The notes under the pieces were generated by a model. It saw only the letters and a program-made list of their open reading frames with translations. It did no database searches and was not told the DNA's origin. 64,000 nt of DNA, taken from the NCBI RefSeq assembly GCF_013283835.1, contig NZ_CP054052.1, positions 1,860,001 through 1,924,000 of the forward strand. Reading direction: 5' to 3'. Origin of the DNA: Poseidonibacter lekithochrous. GTDB taxonomy: Bacteria > Campylobacterota > Campylobacteria > Campylobacterales > Arcobacteraceae. Positions 13,701 to 19,750 of this stretch are shown piece after piece (within the stretch, counting starts at the first letter, position 1; every line of letters starts with the position of its first letter). The position numbers were made by a program, and so were the translations under genes.

Positions 13701-16700
13701 TCTTCTATTGCTGCTGTATCACTTGATACTCCAAGATCTGCATTTACTGCTCCTGAGATATTCATTCCAAATTCTTCTGATTGTTCATAAATATCATCAT
13801 CTACTGCTGTTATTGTAAAGCTTGGTTTTCCAGAACTTCCTACTGGAATTAATACTTCTAATCCAGTTCCATCTGTAAGTGATGTTATTTGTCCTGCACT
13901 TAATACTGTTGCAGTTCCTCCTGCATCTGTATATGTTATAGAATCTATATCTGCTAATTCTACTTCATCTAAATCAAGTTTTGCAACAACTTTTGTTTCA
14001 AAGTTACTTACATTATCTTGTGAGATTTCAAAGACTATCGTATCATTTGCTACACCTTCTACGGCTAAGTCATCTGTTGCTACGATTTTTACTGTTGGTT
14101 TATCTCCTTCTTTGTCCTCTTCATCTTCTATTGCTGCTGTATCACTTGATACTCCAAGATCTGCATTTACTGCTCCTGAGATATTCATTCCAAATTCTTC
14201 TGATTGTTCATAAATATCATCATCTACTGCTGTTATTGTAAAGCTTGGTTTTCCAGAACTTCCTACTGGAATTAATACTTCTAATCCAGTTCCATCTGTA
14301 AGTGATGTTATTTGTCCTGCACTTAATACTGTTGCAGTTCCTCCTGCATCTGTATATGTTATAGAATCTATATCTGCTAATTCTACTTCATCTAAATCAA
14401 GTTTTGCAACAACTTTTGTTTCAAAGTTACTTACATTATCTTGTGAGATTTCAAAGACTATCGTATCATTTGCTACACCTTCTACGGCTAAGTCATCTGT
14501 TGCTACGATTTTTACTGTTGGTTTATCTCCTTCTTTGTCCTCTTCATCTTCTATTGCTGCTGTATCACTTGATACTCCAAGATCTGCATTTACTGCTCCT
14601 GAGATATTCATTCCAAATTCTTCTGATTGTTCATAAATATCATCATCTACTGCTGTTATTGTAAAGCTTGGTTTTCCAGAACTTCCTACTGGAATTAATA
14701 CTTCTAATCCAGTTCCATCTGTAAGTGATGTTATTTGTCCTGCACTTAATACTGTTGCAGTTCCTCCTGCATCTGTATATGTTATAGAATCTATATCTGC
14801 TAATTCTACTTCATCTAAATCAAGTTTTGCAACAACTTTTGTTTCAAAGTTACTTACATTATCTTGTGAGATTTCAAAGACTATCGTATCATTTGCTACA
14901 CCTTCTACGGCTAAGTCATCTGTTGCTACGATTTTTACTGTTGGTTTATCTCCTTCTTTGTCCTCTTCATCTTCTATTGCTGCTGTATCACTTGATACTC
15001 CAAGATCTGCATTTACTGCTCCTGAGATATTCATTCCAAATTCTTCTGATTGTTCATAAATATCATCATCTACTGCTGTTATTGTAAAGCTTGGTTTTCC
15101 AGAACTTCCTACTGGAATTAATACTTCTAATCCAGTTCCATCTGTAAGTGATGTTATTTGTCCTGCACTTAATACTGTTGCAGTTCCTCCTGCATCTGTA
15201 TATGTTATAGAATCTATATCTGCTAATTCTACTTCATCTAAATCAAGTTTTGCAACAACTTTTGTTTCAAAGTTACTTACATTATCTTGTGAGATTTCAA
15301 AGACTATCGTATCATTTGCTACACCTTCTACGGCTAAGTCATCTGTTGCTACGATTTTTACTGTTGGTTTATCTCCTTCTTTGTCCTCTTCATCAATAAA
15401 TCTAGCTTCATCTGTAGAAACACCAAGCATAACATCAGTTTCACCAGCACTTAAAGCTATATTACCAGTAAAAGTTTCTTCTCTTTCATAAATATCATCA
15501 TCTACTGGTGTTAATCTAACAGTTGGTGTATCTGTAGTATTTGCTCCAATAGTTAATGTAACTCCATTTAAAACAAAATCTGAAATATCAGTAGGATTAG
15601 TTAATGTAGTACTTCCAGTTGAATCCGTATATGTAATACTTAATATATCTGCAGCTTCAATTTCTAAATCTCCAAGTGTAAAATCAACACTTGTATCGAA
15701 ATTACTTTCATTATCTTGAGATATAGTAAATAATACAGATTCTAGTTCTCCATAACTCTCTTCTTGATCATATAATTCTTGTTCAAAATAGGAATCATTC
15801 ATATATAATTCTTTTTCAGAATTAAGATATTCACCCTCAGTTGCAGTATCAATTGTAGCTTCTATAGATACTGTTGGTTTATCTCCTTCATTTGTATCTC
15901 CTTCATCTACAAACTTAGCTGTATCTGTTGATATTCCTAAGATAGCATCTGTTTCACCAGCACTTAATGCAATATTTCCAGCGAAGTTTTCCATTATTTC
16001 ATGAATATCATCATCTACTGGTACGATTGTCACTGTTGGAGTATCCGTAGTATTTGCACCAATTTTTAATGTAACTCCATTTGCGATAAAGTCTGCGATA
16101 TCTGTTACGGCTGTTGTTCCTGTTGAATCTGTGTAACTAATTGAGGCTATATCTGCTAGTTCTAGTTCATTCATTGTTACTGTGAAGTCTACTTCTGTAT
16201 CAAAGTTACTTTCATTTGTTTGAGAGACAGTAAATACAACGCCTGTAGTTTCACCTTCTTTTGCAGTATCCGTTGTAGCTTCTATAGATACTGTTGGTTT
16301 ATCACCTTCATTTGTATCTCCTTCATCTACAAACTTAGCTGTATCTGTTGATGTTCCTAAGATAGCATCTGTTTCACCAGCACTTAATGCAATATTTCCA
16401 GCGAAGTTTTCCATTACTTCATGAATATCATCATCTACTGGTACGATTGTTACTGTTGGAGTATCCGTAGTATTTGCACCAATTTTTAATATAACTCCAT
16501 TTGCGATAAAGTCTGCTATATCTGTTACTGCTGTTGTTCCTGTTGAATCTGTGTAACTAATTGAGGCTATATCTGCTAGTTCTAGTTCATTCATTGTTAC
16601 TGTGAAGTCTACTTCTGTATCAAAGTTACTTTCATTTGTTTGAGAGACAGTAAATACAACGCCTGTAGTTTCACCTTCTTTTGCAGTATCTGTTGTAGCT

Positions 16701-17728
16701 TCTATTGATACTATTGGTTTATCGCTTTCATTACCATCTGTATCATCAAATATTGTACCAAAGGCTTCAGTAACTCCTAAAATTCCATTTACAGGACTAG
16801 AAATAGTCATACTAAGTTCTTCACTTATTTCATATATAATGTCATTTTTAACAAATAATGAAATAAGAGGAGCAGTAGTAGATCCTGCTGGAATTGAAAT
16901 TGTTGCACCATTATCAACAAAATTTTGTATATCTACTTGAGAGGATAGGGTAACTAAAGTTCCTGCACTATTTGTATATTCAATAAATGCGAAGTCTTCA
17001 ACTTCTGCTTCACCTAGATTTAGATTAATATTTACTAAAACATCTAATGTTGATACAACATCTTGAGATACTGTAAATTCTAAATTATCAAGTTCTTCTT
17101 CTGATTCAATTTGACGAGAAAGGAAAAAACTAGATTCATAGGCTGTACTTTTAGTCGCTGCTATTGAAATTGAAGGATTAGCTAATTCATCTTCAATAAC
17201 TTCAGCTTCAGGATCATCAACTAATAATCCTCCTCCAAAAGTAGAAGAATCACGTAAATCTGTATTTACATCAACTTCACCACCAGTTCTATTTTCAAGT
17301 CTAGCAGTTAATACTTCTGTATTTTCAGCTGTTTCATCACCAGCGGCTGCTTCACTTAAATTCTCAATTTCTTCTAATGTTAATGTAGCTTGTTCTTGTC
17401 CATCTTCGGGAACTAATGTTTCACCGGATGCTTCTAATAATAATGATTCATTAAGCTCATCATCTAAAACTACAGTCTCACTACTTAGTTCAGAAGTAAG
17501 CATAGTTTCATCAAATAGTTGTTGTGAATCACCAAAAACATTAATAGTTTTAGAGTTATCAGCTAGTAAAACTTTTGCAAAATTAGAATTACTATTTGAA
17601 CCACTACCTAAGATAACATCACCATCATAAAGAGTATCTCCCTCATTTAGAACGCTGATTTTACCTTCTGCATTTCTGACAAAAAATGAACCATCTAGTT
17701 CATTTACTTTTCCAATAACCTGAGCCAT
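1769..17728 (-). CDS. Giant type I-secreted repeat adhesin (LapA/BapA class)
   Basis: A 5319-residue acidic protein, predicted cell-surface adhesin. Residues 1-75 match the N-terminal retention module of LapA-like proteins (MAQVIGKV..., DGDVI). A linker follows with AAAG at 127-130, a possible LapG-type cleavage point. Then come Calx-beta/T1SS-143-like beta domains: one unique (about 185-336), two 140-residue copies (337-616), one with a 30-residue acidic insertion (617-786), 15 copies of 141 residues (787-2897, the last shortened and diverged), 14 copies of 110 residues (2898-4437) and one more unique. A von Willebrand A domain has its MIDAS DTSGS at 4603-4607. The C-terminus has a short RTX-like glycine/aspartate-rich stretch (about 5150-5200) and an uncleaved type I secretion signal. 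An AAGGAG site precedes the ATG. It is last in its operon, 86 bases after the regulator. Confidence 0.93.
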   Translation of the reverse strand: MAQVIGKVNELDGSFFVRNAEGKISVLNEGDTLYDGDVILGSGSNSNSNFAKVLLADNSKTINVFGDSQQLFDETMLTSELSSETVVLDDELNESLLLEASGETLVPEDGQEQATLTLEEIENLSEAAAGDETAENTEVLTARLENRTGGEVDVNTDLRDSSTFGGGLLVDDPEAEVIEDELANPSISIAATKSTAYESSFFLSRQIESEEELDNLEFTVSQDVVSTLDVLVNINLNLGEAEVEDFAFIEYTNSAGTLVTLSSQVDIQNFVDNGATISIPAGSTTAPLISLFVKNDIIYEISEELSMTISSPVNGILGVTEAFGTIFDDTDGNESDKPIVSIEATTDTAKEGETTGVVFTVSQTNESNFDTEVDFTVTMNELELADIASISYTDSTGTTAVTDIADFIANGVILKIGANTTDTPTVTIVPVDDDIHEVMENFAGNIALSAGETDAILGTSTDTAKFVDEGDTNEGDKPTVSIEATTDTAKEGETTGVVFTVSQTNESNFDTEVDFTVTMNELELADIASISYTDSTGTTAVTDIADFIANGVTLKIGANTTDTPTVTIVPVDDDIHEIMENFAGNIALSAGETDAILGISTDTAKFVDEGDTNEGDKPTVSIEATIDTATEGEYLNSEKELYMNDSYFEQELYDQEESYGELESVLFTISQDNESNFDTSVDFTLGDLEIEAADILSITYTDSTGSTTLTNPTDISDFVLNGVTLTIGANTTDTPTVRLTPVDDDIYEREETFTGNIALSAGETDVMLGVSTDEARFIDEEDKEGDKPTVKIVATDDLAVEGVANDTIVFEISQDNVSNFETKVVAKLDLDEVELADIDSITYTDAGGTATVLSAGQITSLTDGTGLEVLIPVGSSGKPSFTITAVDDDIYEQSEEFGMNISGAVNADLGVSSDTAAIEDEEDKEGDKPTVKIVATDDLAVEGVANDTIVFEISQDNVSNFETKVVAKLDLDEVELADIDSITYTDAGGTATVLSAGQITSLTDGTGLEVLIPVGSSGKPSFTITAVDDDIYEQSEEFGMNISGAVNADLGVSSDTAAIEDEEDKEGDKPTVKIVATDDLAVEGVANDTIVFEISQDNVSNFETKVVAKLDLDEVELADIDSITYTDAGGTATVLSAGQITSLTDGTGLEVLIPVGSSGKPSFTITAVDDDIYEQSEEFGMNISGAVNADLGVSSDTAAIEDEEDKEGDKPTVKIVATDDLAVEGVANDTIVFEISQDNVSNFETKVVAKLDLDEVELADIDSITYTDAGGTATVLSAGQITSLTDGTGLEVLIPVGSSGKPSFTITAVDDDIYEQSEEFGMNISGAVNADLGVSSDTAAIEDEEDKEGDKPTVKIVATDDLAVEGVANDTIVFEISQDNVSNFETKVVAKLDLDEVELADIDSITYTDAGGTATVLSAGQITSLTDGTGLEVLIPVGSSGKPSFTITAVDDDIYEQSEEFGMNISGAVNADLGVSSDTAAIEDEEDKEGDKPTVKIVATDDLAVEGVANDTIVFEISQDNVSNFETKVVAKLDLDEVELADIDSITYTDAGGTATVLSAGQITSLTDGTGLEVLIPVGSSGKPSFTITAVDDDIYEQSEEFGMNISGAVNADLGVSSDTAAIEDEEDKEGDKPTVKIVATDDLAVEGVANDTIVFEISQDNVSNFETKVVAKLDLDEVELADIDSITYTDAGGTATVLSAGQITSLTDGTGLEVLIPVGSSGKPSFTITAVDDDIYEQSEEFGMNISGAVNADLGVSSDTAAIEDEEDKEGDKPTVKIVATDDLAVEGVANDTIVFEISQDNVSNFETKVVAKLDLDEVELADIDSITYTDAGGTATVLSAGQITSLTDGTGLEVLIPVGSSGKPSFTITAVDDDIYEQSEEFGMNISGAVNADLGVSSDTAAIEDEEDKEGDKPTVKIVATDDLAVEGVANDTIVFEISQDNVSNFETKVVAKLDLDEVELADIDSITYTDAGGTATVLSAGQITSLTDGTGLEVLIPVGSSGKPSFTITAVDDDIYEQSEEFGMNISGAVNADLGVSSDTAAIEDEEDKEGDKPTVKIVATDDLAVEGVANDTIVFEISQDNVSNFETKVVAKLDLDEVELADIDSITYTDAGGTATVLSAGQITSLTDGTGLEVLIPVGSSGKPSFTITAVDDDIYEQSEEFGMNISGAVNADLGVSSDTAAIEDEEDKEGDKPTVKIVATDDLAVEGVANDTIVFEISQDNVSNFETKVVAKLDLDEVELADIDSITYTDAGGTATVLSAGQITSLTDGTGLEVLIPVGSSGKPSFTITAVDDDIYEQSEEFGMNISGAVNADLGVSSDTAAIEDEEDKEGDKPTVKIVATDDLAVEGVANDTIVFEISQDNVSNFETKVVAKLDLDEVELADIDSITYTDAGGTATVLSAGQITSLTDGTGLEVLIPVGSSGKPSFTITAVDDDIYEQSEEFGMNISGAVNADLGVSSDTAAIEDEEDKEGDKPTVKIVATDDLAVEGVANDTIVFEISQDNVSNFETKVVAKLDLDEVELADIDSITYTDAGGTATVLSAGQITSLTDGTGLEVLIPVGSSGKPSFTITAVDDDIYEQSEEFGMNISGAVNADLGVSSDTAAIEDEEDKEGDKPTVKIVATDDLAVEGVANDTIVFEISQDNVSNFETKVVAKLDLDEVELADIDSITYTDAGGTATVLSAGQITSLTDGTGLEVLIPVGSSGKPSFTITAVDDDIYEQSEEFGMNISGAVNADLGVSSDTAAIEDEEDKEGDKPTVKIVATDDLAVEGVANDTIVFEISQDNVSNFETKVVAKLDLDEVELADIDSITYTDAGGTATVLSAGQITSLTDGTGLEVLIPVGSSGKPSFTIAVYDDNVSENAESLAMNISGVMNATLGVSSDTAIIIDDEAKPSLTINDRTVDEDAGTMTFTVTLSGEADADVTFTYATSDGTAIAGSDYTAVGGTGTITAGTTTTTIEVPILDDNVYENTESFNMNLSAPSVNATIADGLGVGTITDDEAKPSLTINDRTVDEDAGTMTFTVTLSGEADADVTFTYATSDGTAIAGSDYTAVGGTGTITAGTTTTTIEVPILDDNVYENTESFNMNLSAPSVNATIADGLGVGTITDDEAKPSLTINDRTVDEDAGTMTFTVTLSGEADADVTFTYATSDGTAIAGSDYTAVGGTGTITAGTTTTTIEVPILDDNVYENTESFNMNLSAPSVNATIADGLGVGTITDDEAKPSLTINDRTVDEDAGTMTFTVTLSGEADADVTFTYATSDGTAIAGSDYTAVGGTGTITAGTTTTTIEVPILDDNVYENTESFNMNLSAPSVNATIADGLGVGTITDDEAKPSLTINDRTVDEDAGTMTFTVTLSGEADADVTFTYATSDGTAIAGSDYTAVGGTGTITAGTTTTTIEVPILDDNVYENTESFNMNLSAPSVNATIADGLGVGTITDDEAKPSLTINDRTVDEDAGTMTFTVTLSGEADADVTFTYATSDGTAIAGSDYTAVGGTGTITAGTTTTTIEVPILDDNVYENTESFNMNLSAPSVNATIADGLGVGTITDDEAKPSLTINDRTVDEDAGTMTFTVTLSGEADADVTFTYATSDGTAIAGSDYTAVGGTGTITAGTTTTTIEVPILDDNVYENTESFNMNLSAPSVNATIADGLGVGTITDDEAKPSLTINDRTVDEDAGTMTFTVTLSGEADADVTFTYATSDGTAIAGSDYTAVGGTGTITAGTTTTTIEVPILDDNVYENTESFNMNLSAPSVNATIADGLGVGTITDDEAKPSLTINDRTVDEDAGTMTFTVTLSGEADADVTFTYATSDGTAIAGSDYTAVGGTGTITAGTTTTTIEVPILDDNVYENTESFNMNLSAPSVNATIADGLGVGTITDDEAKPSLTINDRTVDEDAGTMTFTVTLSGEADADVTFTYATSDGTAIAGSDYTAVGGTGTITAGTTTTTIEVPILDDNVYENTESFNMNLSAPSVNATIADGLGVGTITDDEAKPSLTINDRTVDEDAGTMTFTVTLSGEADADVTFTYATSDGTAIAGSDYTAVGGTGTITAGTTTTTIEVPILDDNVYENTESFNMNLSAPSVNATIADGLGVGTITDDEAKPSLTINDRTVDEDAGTMTFTVTLSGEADADVTFTYATSDGTAIAGSDYTAVGGTGTITAGTTTTTIEVPILDDNVYENTESFNMNLSAPSVNATIADGLGVGTITDDEAKPSLTINDRTVDEDAGTMTFTVTLSGEADADVTFTYATSDGTAIAGSDYTAVGGTGTITAGTTTTTIEVPILDDNVYENTESFNMNLSAPSVNATIADGLGVGTITDDEAKPSLTINDRTVDEDAGTMTFTVTLSGEADADVTFTYATSDGTAIAGSDYTAVGGTGTITAGTTTTTIEVPILDDNVYENTESFNMNLSAPSVNATIADGLGVGTITDDQTIPVVSIIASDDLAIEGSVGNTTLEFTVSQDKLSEFDTTVDLDLTLGTVEVEDIDTITYTDSSGTIVVLNSTSEINDFVSNGDTLKIEANSLSAPSIVITVAQDNIYEASEVLTMEISNPSNAILGTNSDTGTIQDINTLPTSVDEEQTLTFDFNGSATTNIVLILDTSGSMGNSAGNGQTRLSLAKDALENLITAYDNIGDVNVQLVEFAGSATSINFTSGDAAIAAINALTDGGSTNYEEAIESAIDNTTFTPSTDPSVNTLGFFITDGEPTSESDDPDSDLLSPSFVSDWDDFINTTLQVDQLNVIGVGTGISLTYLNELKVTSDPVVIVTDPNDLDATLQDTIVDGSVSGNALDNIDFNYNGAGQIDSIIIDGTTYNNSSPTELEETTAEGATFKFNFDTGAYTYEANSSNFMADVSEVITVNASDANGDITTFDITINVDVDVIASPAILDVSLGNETLIPVAGSVIDVTNNFNSNLEGWTGDISRSSNEMEIESGNNSEAIKTFYFDTAYVGQPLTISFDTDIDTNGGSKWDSGTDEFVVEINGTEVYSEKDSSDLNEETHTLTNVFLKPDGSLDVKFIVHSGGNSEWVEIDDFNIVGTFAPITNIYQYDMTINAGLLDNDGSEVLSDKVILDNLPSGITLKDSNDVEIVANGDGTYSVEVDANGDATATLISDTQLANGDIDDITASIDTTELHGNDTETVTVNVKAEIDGTASAETINGTAADELIDGKAGADTIDAGLGDDTLVFDPNDLKLDGGSNSSTDNDTLLLEGNDGIDFSTLDNSALKNIDTLNLRDGDHTLEKLSLQDVIDMTDSADKTLRITGDSSDNVELKDGTGAWTSTSTQEIDTVTYDVYTNSEDSSYKVLVQQEIADTVVI
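4418..9037 (-). repeat. 14 tandem 330-bp repeats in the adhesin gene
   Basis: The array repeats every 330 bases, seen for example by ttggtttcgc recurring at 4741, 5071, 5401 and on to 9031. By eye the copies are identical at DNA level. Each encodes a 110-residue Calx-beta-like domain beginning KPSLTINDRTVDED and ending TDDEA. The last copy ends TDDQT and joins a diverged domain. Confidence 0.95.
9038..15370 (-). repeat. 15 tandem 423-bp repeats in the adhesin gene
   Basis: The array repeats every 423 bases. Each unit encodes a 141-residue domain beginning KPTVKIVATDD and ending EDEEDKEGD. Fourteen units appear identical at DNA level. The fifteenth (9038-9448) keeps the first half but diverges after SFTI and is 137 residues long. 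It directly abuts the 330-bp array. Confidence 0.95.
15881..16720 (-). repeat. Two tandem 420-bp repeats in the adhesin gene
   Basis: Two nearly identical 140-residue domains beginning KPIVSIEATTD and KPTVSIEATTD. Unlike the long arrays they differ by scattered bases, for example 16020-16040 against 16440-16460, so they are an older duplication. A third, more diverged relative follows. Confidence 0.85.
17339..17350 (-). other. Possible LapG-type cleavage site in the adhesin (AAAG)
   Basis: These bases encode Ala-Ala-Ala-Gly at residues 127-130, between the retention module and the first repeat domain. LapG proteases cut the related adhesin LapA after the two alanines of TAAG, and this is the only close match in the linker. 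No lapG or lapD gene is in the window, so function is inferred. Confidence 0.45.
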
Positions 17729-17814
17729 AATAAACTCCTTATTATTTATAATTAACTAAAGTATATATTTTTAGTATGAGAAAATCTATTGTACTTTGGT
17801 GCAAGGAAGTGTAT

Positions 17815-18420
17815 TTATTGATTAAATAAAAGTAAAAAAGCTAATCTATTTGATACATTAAACTTTTCATAAATATTTTTTGTATGTGCTTTTACTGTTC
17901 TTAATGAGATATCTAATTTTTCAGATATTTGTTGATATGACAATTTTTCTATGACTAAAAGAGCAACATCTTTTTCTCTATGGGTAAGGATATCTAGTTT
18001 TAACTCTATCGTATGAGGGTTAGATTCATATCTCATTCTAGATACTGTTTCATTAATAAACTCAGGGTAAAGCCAAATATTACCATCCATTACGCTATTA
18101 ATTGCTTCTTTTAAATGAATATCATCCATCATTAGATTTCCATAAGCTCTTATTCCTACCGAAATCAATTTTTTACCTTTTTCATAAGTAGGGTAGGAAT
18201 CAAGAATTATAAGATAAGAATATTGTTCTATTAATGGATTTAAAAACATAGATAATTCATCTTTACATTCATCAATATCCATAATTATAATTAGATTACG
18301 CTTTTGTGCTTCAACACAAAGTTGATCGTAATCTTTTATTATTTCATATGAAAAATTCATTAATAAATGTTTATATCTATCAGTAAATGTCACATCATTT
18401 GAGAATAGTATTACTTTCAT
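17815..18420 (-). CDS. LuxR-type regulator with degenerate receiver domain
   Basis: A 201-residue DNA-binding protein. Residues 1-115 look like a response-regulator receiver (MKVILFSND, an aspartate pair at 48/50, LDS near 75). The conserved lysine after beta-5 is replaced by methionine (GNLMMDD, residue 98), so ordinary phosphorylation switching is doubtful. Residues 143-200 are a clear LuxR helix-turn-helix (LTHREKDVALL, SEKLDISLRTVKAHTKNIYEKF). It lies one base after the HlyD-type gene and 86 bases before the adhesin, inside the secretion operon, so it probably controls adhesin expression. CsgD and VpsT are family precedents in which an atypical receiver regulates biofilm matrix genes; whether this one binds c-di-GMP cannot be told. 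Confidence 0.85.
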   Translation of the reverse strand: MKVILFSNDVTFTDRYKHLLMNFSYEIIKDYDQLCVEAQKRNLIIIMDIDECKDELSMFLNPLIEQYSYLIILDSYPTYEKGKKLISVGIRAYGNLMMDDIHLKEAINSVMDGNIWLYPEFINETVSRMRYESNPHTIELKLDILTHREKDVALLVIEKLSYQQISEKLDISLRTVKAHTKNIYEKFNVSNRLAFLLLFNQ

Positions 18421-18421
18421 T

Positions 18422-19750
18422 TTATCTTTCCGTAAATGTATATTGTTTTGCTTTTAAAATTGGCTTTAAGATGTAATCTAGAATTGTTTTTTTACCAGTT
18501 AAAATATCAACATTAACAACCATTCCAGGAATAATAGATAATTCTCTATCACCTTTTGTTAAATGATTTTCATTTGTTTGTATGTGAACTGTGTAAAAAC
18601 TATCTTTATTTTCATCCATTTCTGTATCTGCACTAATTTTAATAACACTTCCTTCTAATCCACCATAAATAGAATAATCATATGCTGTGAATTTTACTTT
18701 CGCATTTTGTTTAAAATATATAAAAGCGATATCAGCAGGTTTTATTTTTGTTTCTATTAATAGTGTTTCACCTGTAGGTACAATCTCAACTAGGTTTTCA
18801 CCTGGTTTAATAACTCCACCAATTGTATTAAAAAATATTTGTTGTACTATCCCATTAGTAGGGGAATAAACATCCGTTCTTACTACTTTATCTTTTAAAT
18901 TATTTACATTTGCATTAACTCTTTCAAGTTCAGCAACTGTTTTATTTAATTCTTCTTGAGAAACCTTTCTAAATTTATCTCTGATTTCAACCATTTTCTT
19001 TTTTACTTCATTTATCAAAGATTGAGTTTTTGGAATAGAAATTCTCACATTAGCTAACTCTTTTCTAATATTATTAGCTTCTCTTTTTAATTTAAGAAAA
19101 TCAACTTTTGATCTAATTTTTCTTGCCACTAAAGGCTTAGCAATTCGTACCTCTTCAGAGATAAGATTATATTCATTTCTTAAATATCCAATACTAGACC
19201 TAGCCGAAGATAAGTCATTTTTCTTTTGTTTTAACTGCTCTTCTAAAACTAATATTTCAGATTCAATATTATTCTTATTGATTATGTATAGTTTTTTTTC
19301 ATTCATAATATATTGACTAATAGCATTAGAAGAAAACTCTTCCGCATTAAATTCTTTATTATTAACTTCAGCTTCTAATCGAACTATTTTTGCAGTAAGT
19401 TCTAATGACTTTAAATTTGTAGCTTCATAGTCAGATTGAGATTTACCATTATCAATTTTAAGTAATATTTGTCCTTTTTTTACAACATCACCTTCTTTTA
19501 CTAGTAATTTCTCTACAATTCCTCCTTCAAGGTTTTGTACCATTTTGTTCTCACTACGAGGAACTACAGTTCCTTCACCACGCACAATTTCATCGATTTG
19601 TGCAAAATAAGCCCATGAAATCAAGGCAATTACGGTAACAATCCAAAACCATAAAAATAATCTGAATTTTTTTGGACTTTGCTCTAGAATAGCAGCACTA
19701 AAACTATTCATAAATTCATAATCTTCTTGAGTATAGTTATATTTATTCAT
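18422..19750 (-). CDS. Type I secretion membrane-fusion protein (HlyD/LapC family)
   Basis: A 442-residue periplasmic adaptor. A short cytoplasmic N-terminus leads to one membrane segment near residues 30-48 (FLWFWIVTVIALISWAYFA). The lipoyl/barrel region follows with GTVVPRSENKMVQNLEGGIVE, a signature of HlyD/LapC adaptors. Residues about 90-285 are charged, Lys/Glu-rich and predicted coiled coil, reaching toward TolC. A second lipoyl half and beta-barrel follow (DVYSPTNGIVQQIF, GENLVEIVPTG). AAGGAGG precedes the ATG, and the first 8 bases overlap the ABC exporter gene. With the exporter and TolC-like protein it forms the channel for the adhesin encoded in the same operon. Confidence 0.93.
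   Translation of the reverse strand: MNKYNYTQEDYEFMNSFSAAILEQSPKKFRLFLWFWIVTVIALISWAYFAQIDEIVRGEGTVVPRSENKMVQNLEGGIVEKLLVKEGDVVKKGQILLKIDNGKSQSDYEATNLKSLELTAKIVRLEAEVNNKEFNAEEFSSNAISQYIMNEKKLYIINKNNIESEILVLEEQLKQKKNDLSSARSSIGYLRNEYNLISEEVRIAKPLVARKIRSKVDFLKLKREANNIRKELANVRISIPKTQSLINEVKKKMVEIRDKFRKVSQEELNKTVAELERVNANVNNLKDKVVRTDVYSPTNGIVQQIFFNTIGGVIKPGENLVEIVPTGETLLIETKIKPADIAFIYFKQNAKVKFTAYDYSIYGGLEGSVIKISADTEMDENKDSFYTVHIQTNENHLTKGDRELSIIPGMVVNVDILTGKKTILDYILKPILKAKQYTFTER

Noticed and set aside
9328-15087. Fourteen identical plus-strand reading frames of 86 codons, Leu-rich, one per 423-bp repeat
   Set aside because: They are antisense shadows of the adhesin repeat; low-complexity, no ribosome binding site, and their count simply follows the repeat number.
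4418-15370. CRISPR-like array because of many exact repeats
   Set aside because: Units are 330 or 423 bases and entirely coding in one frame; there are no spacers and no cas genes.
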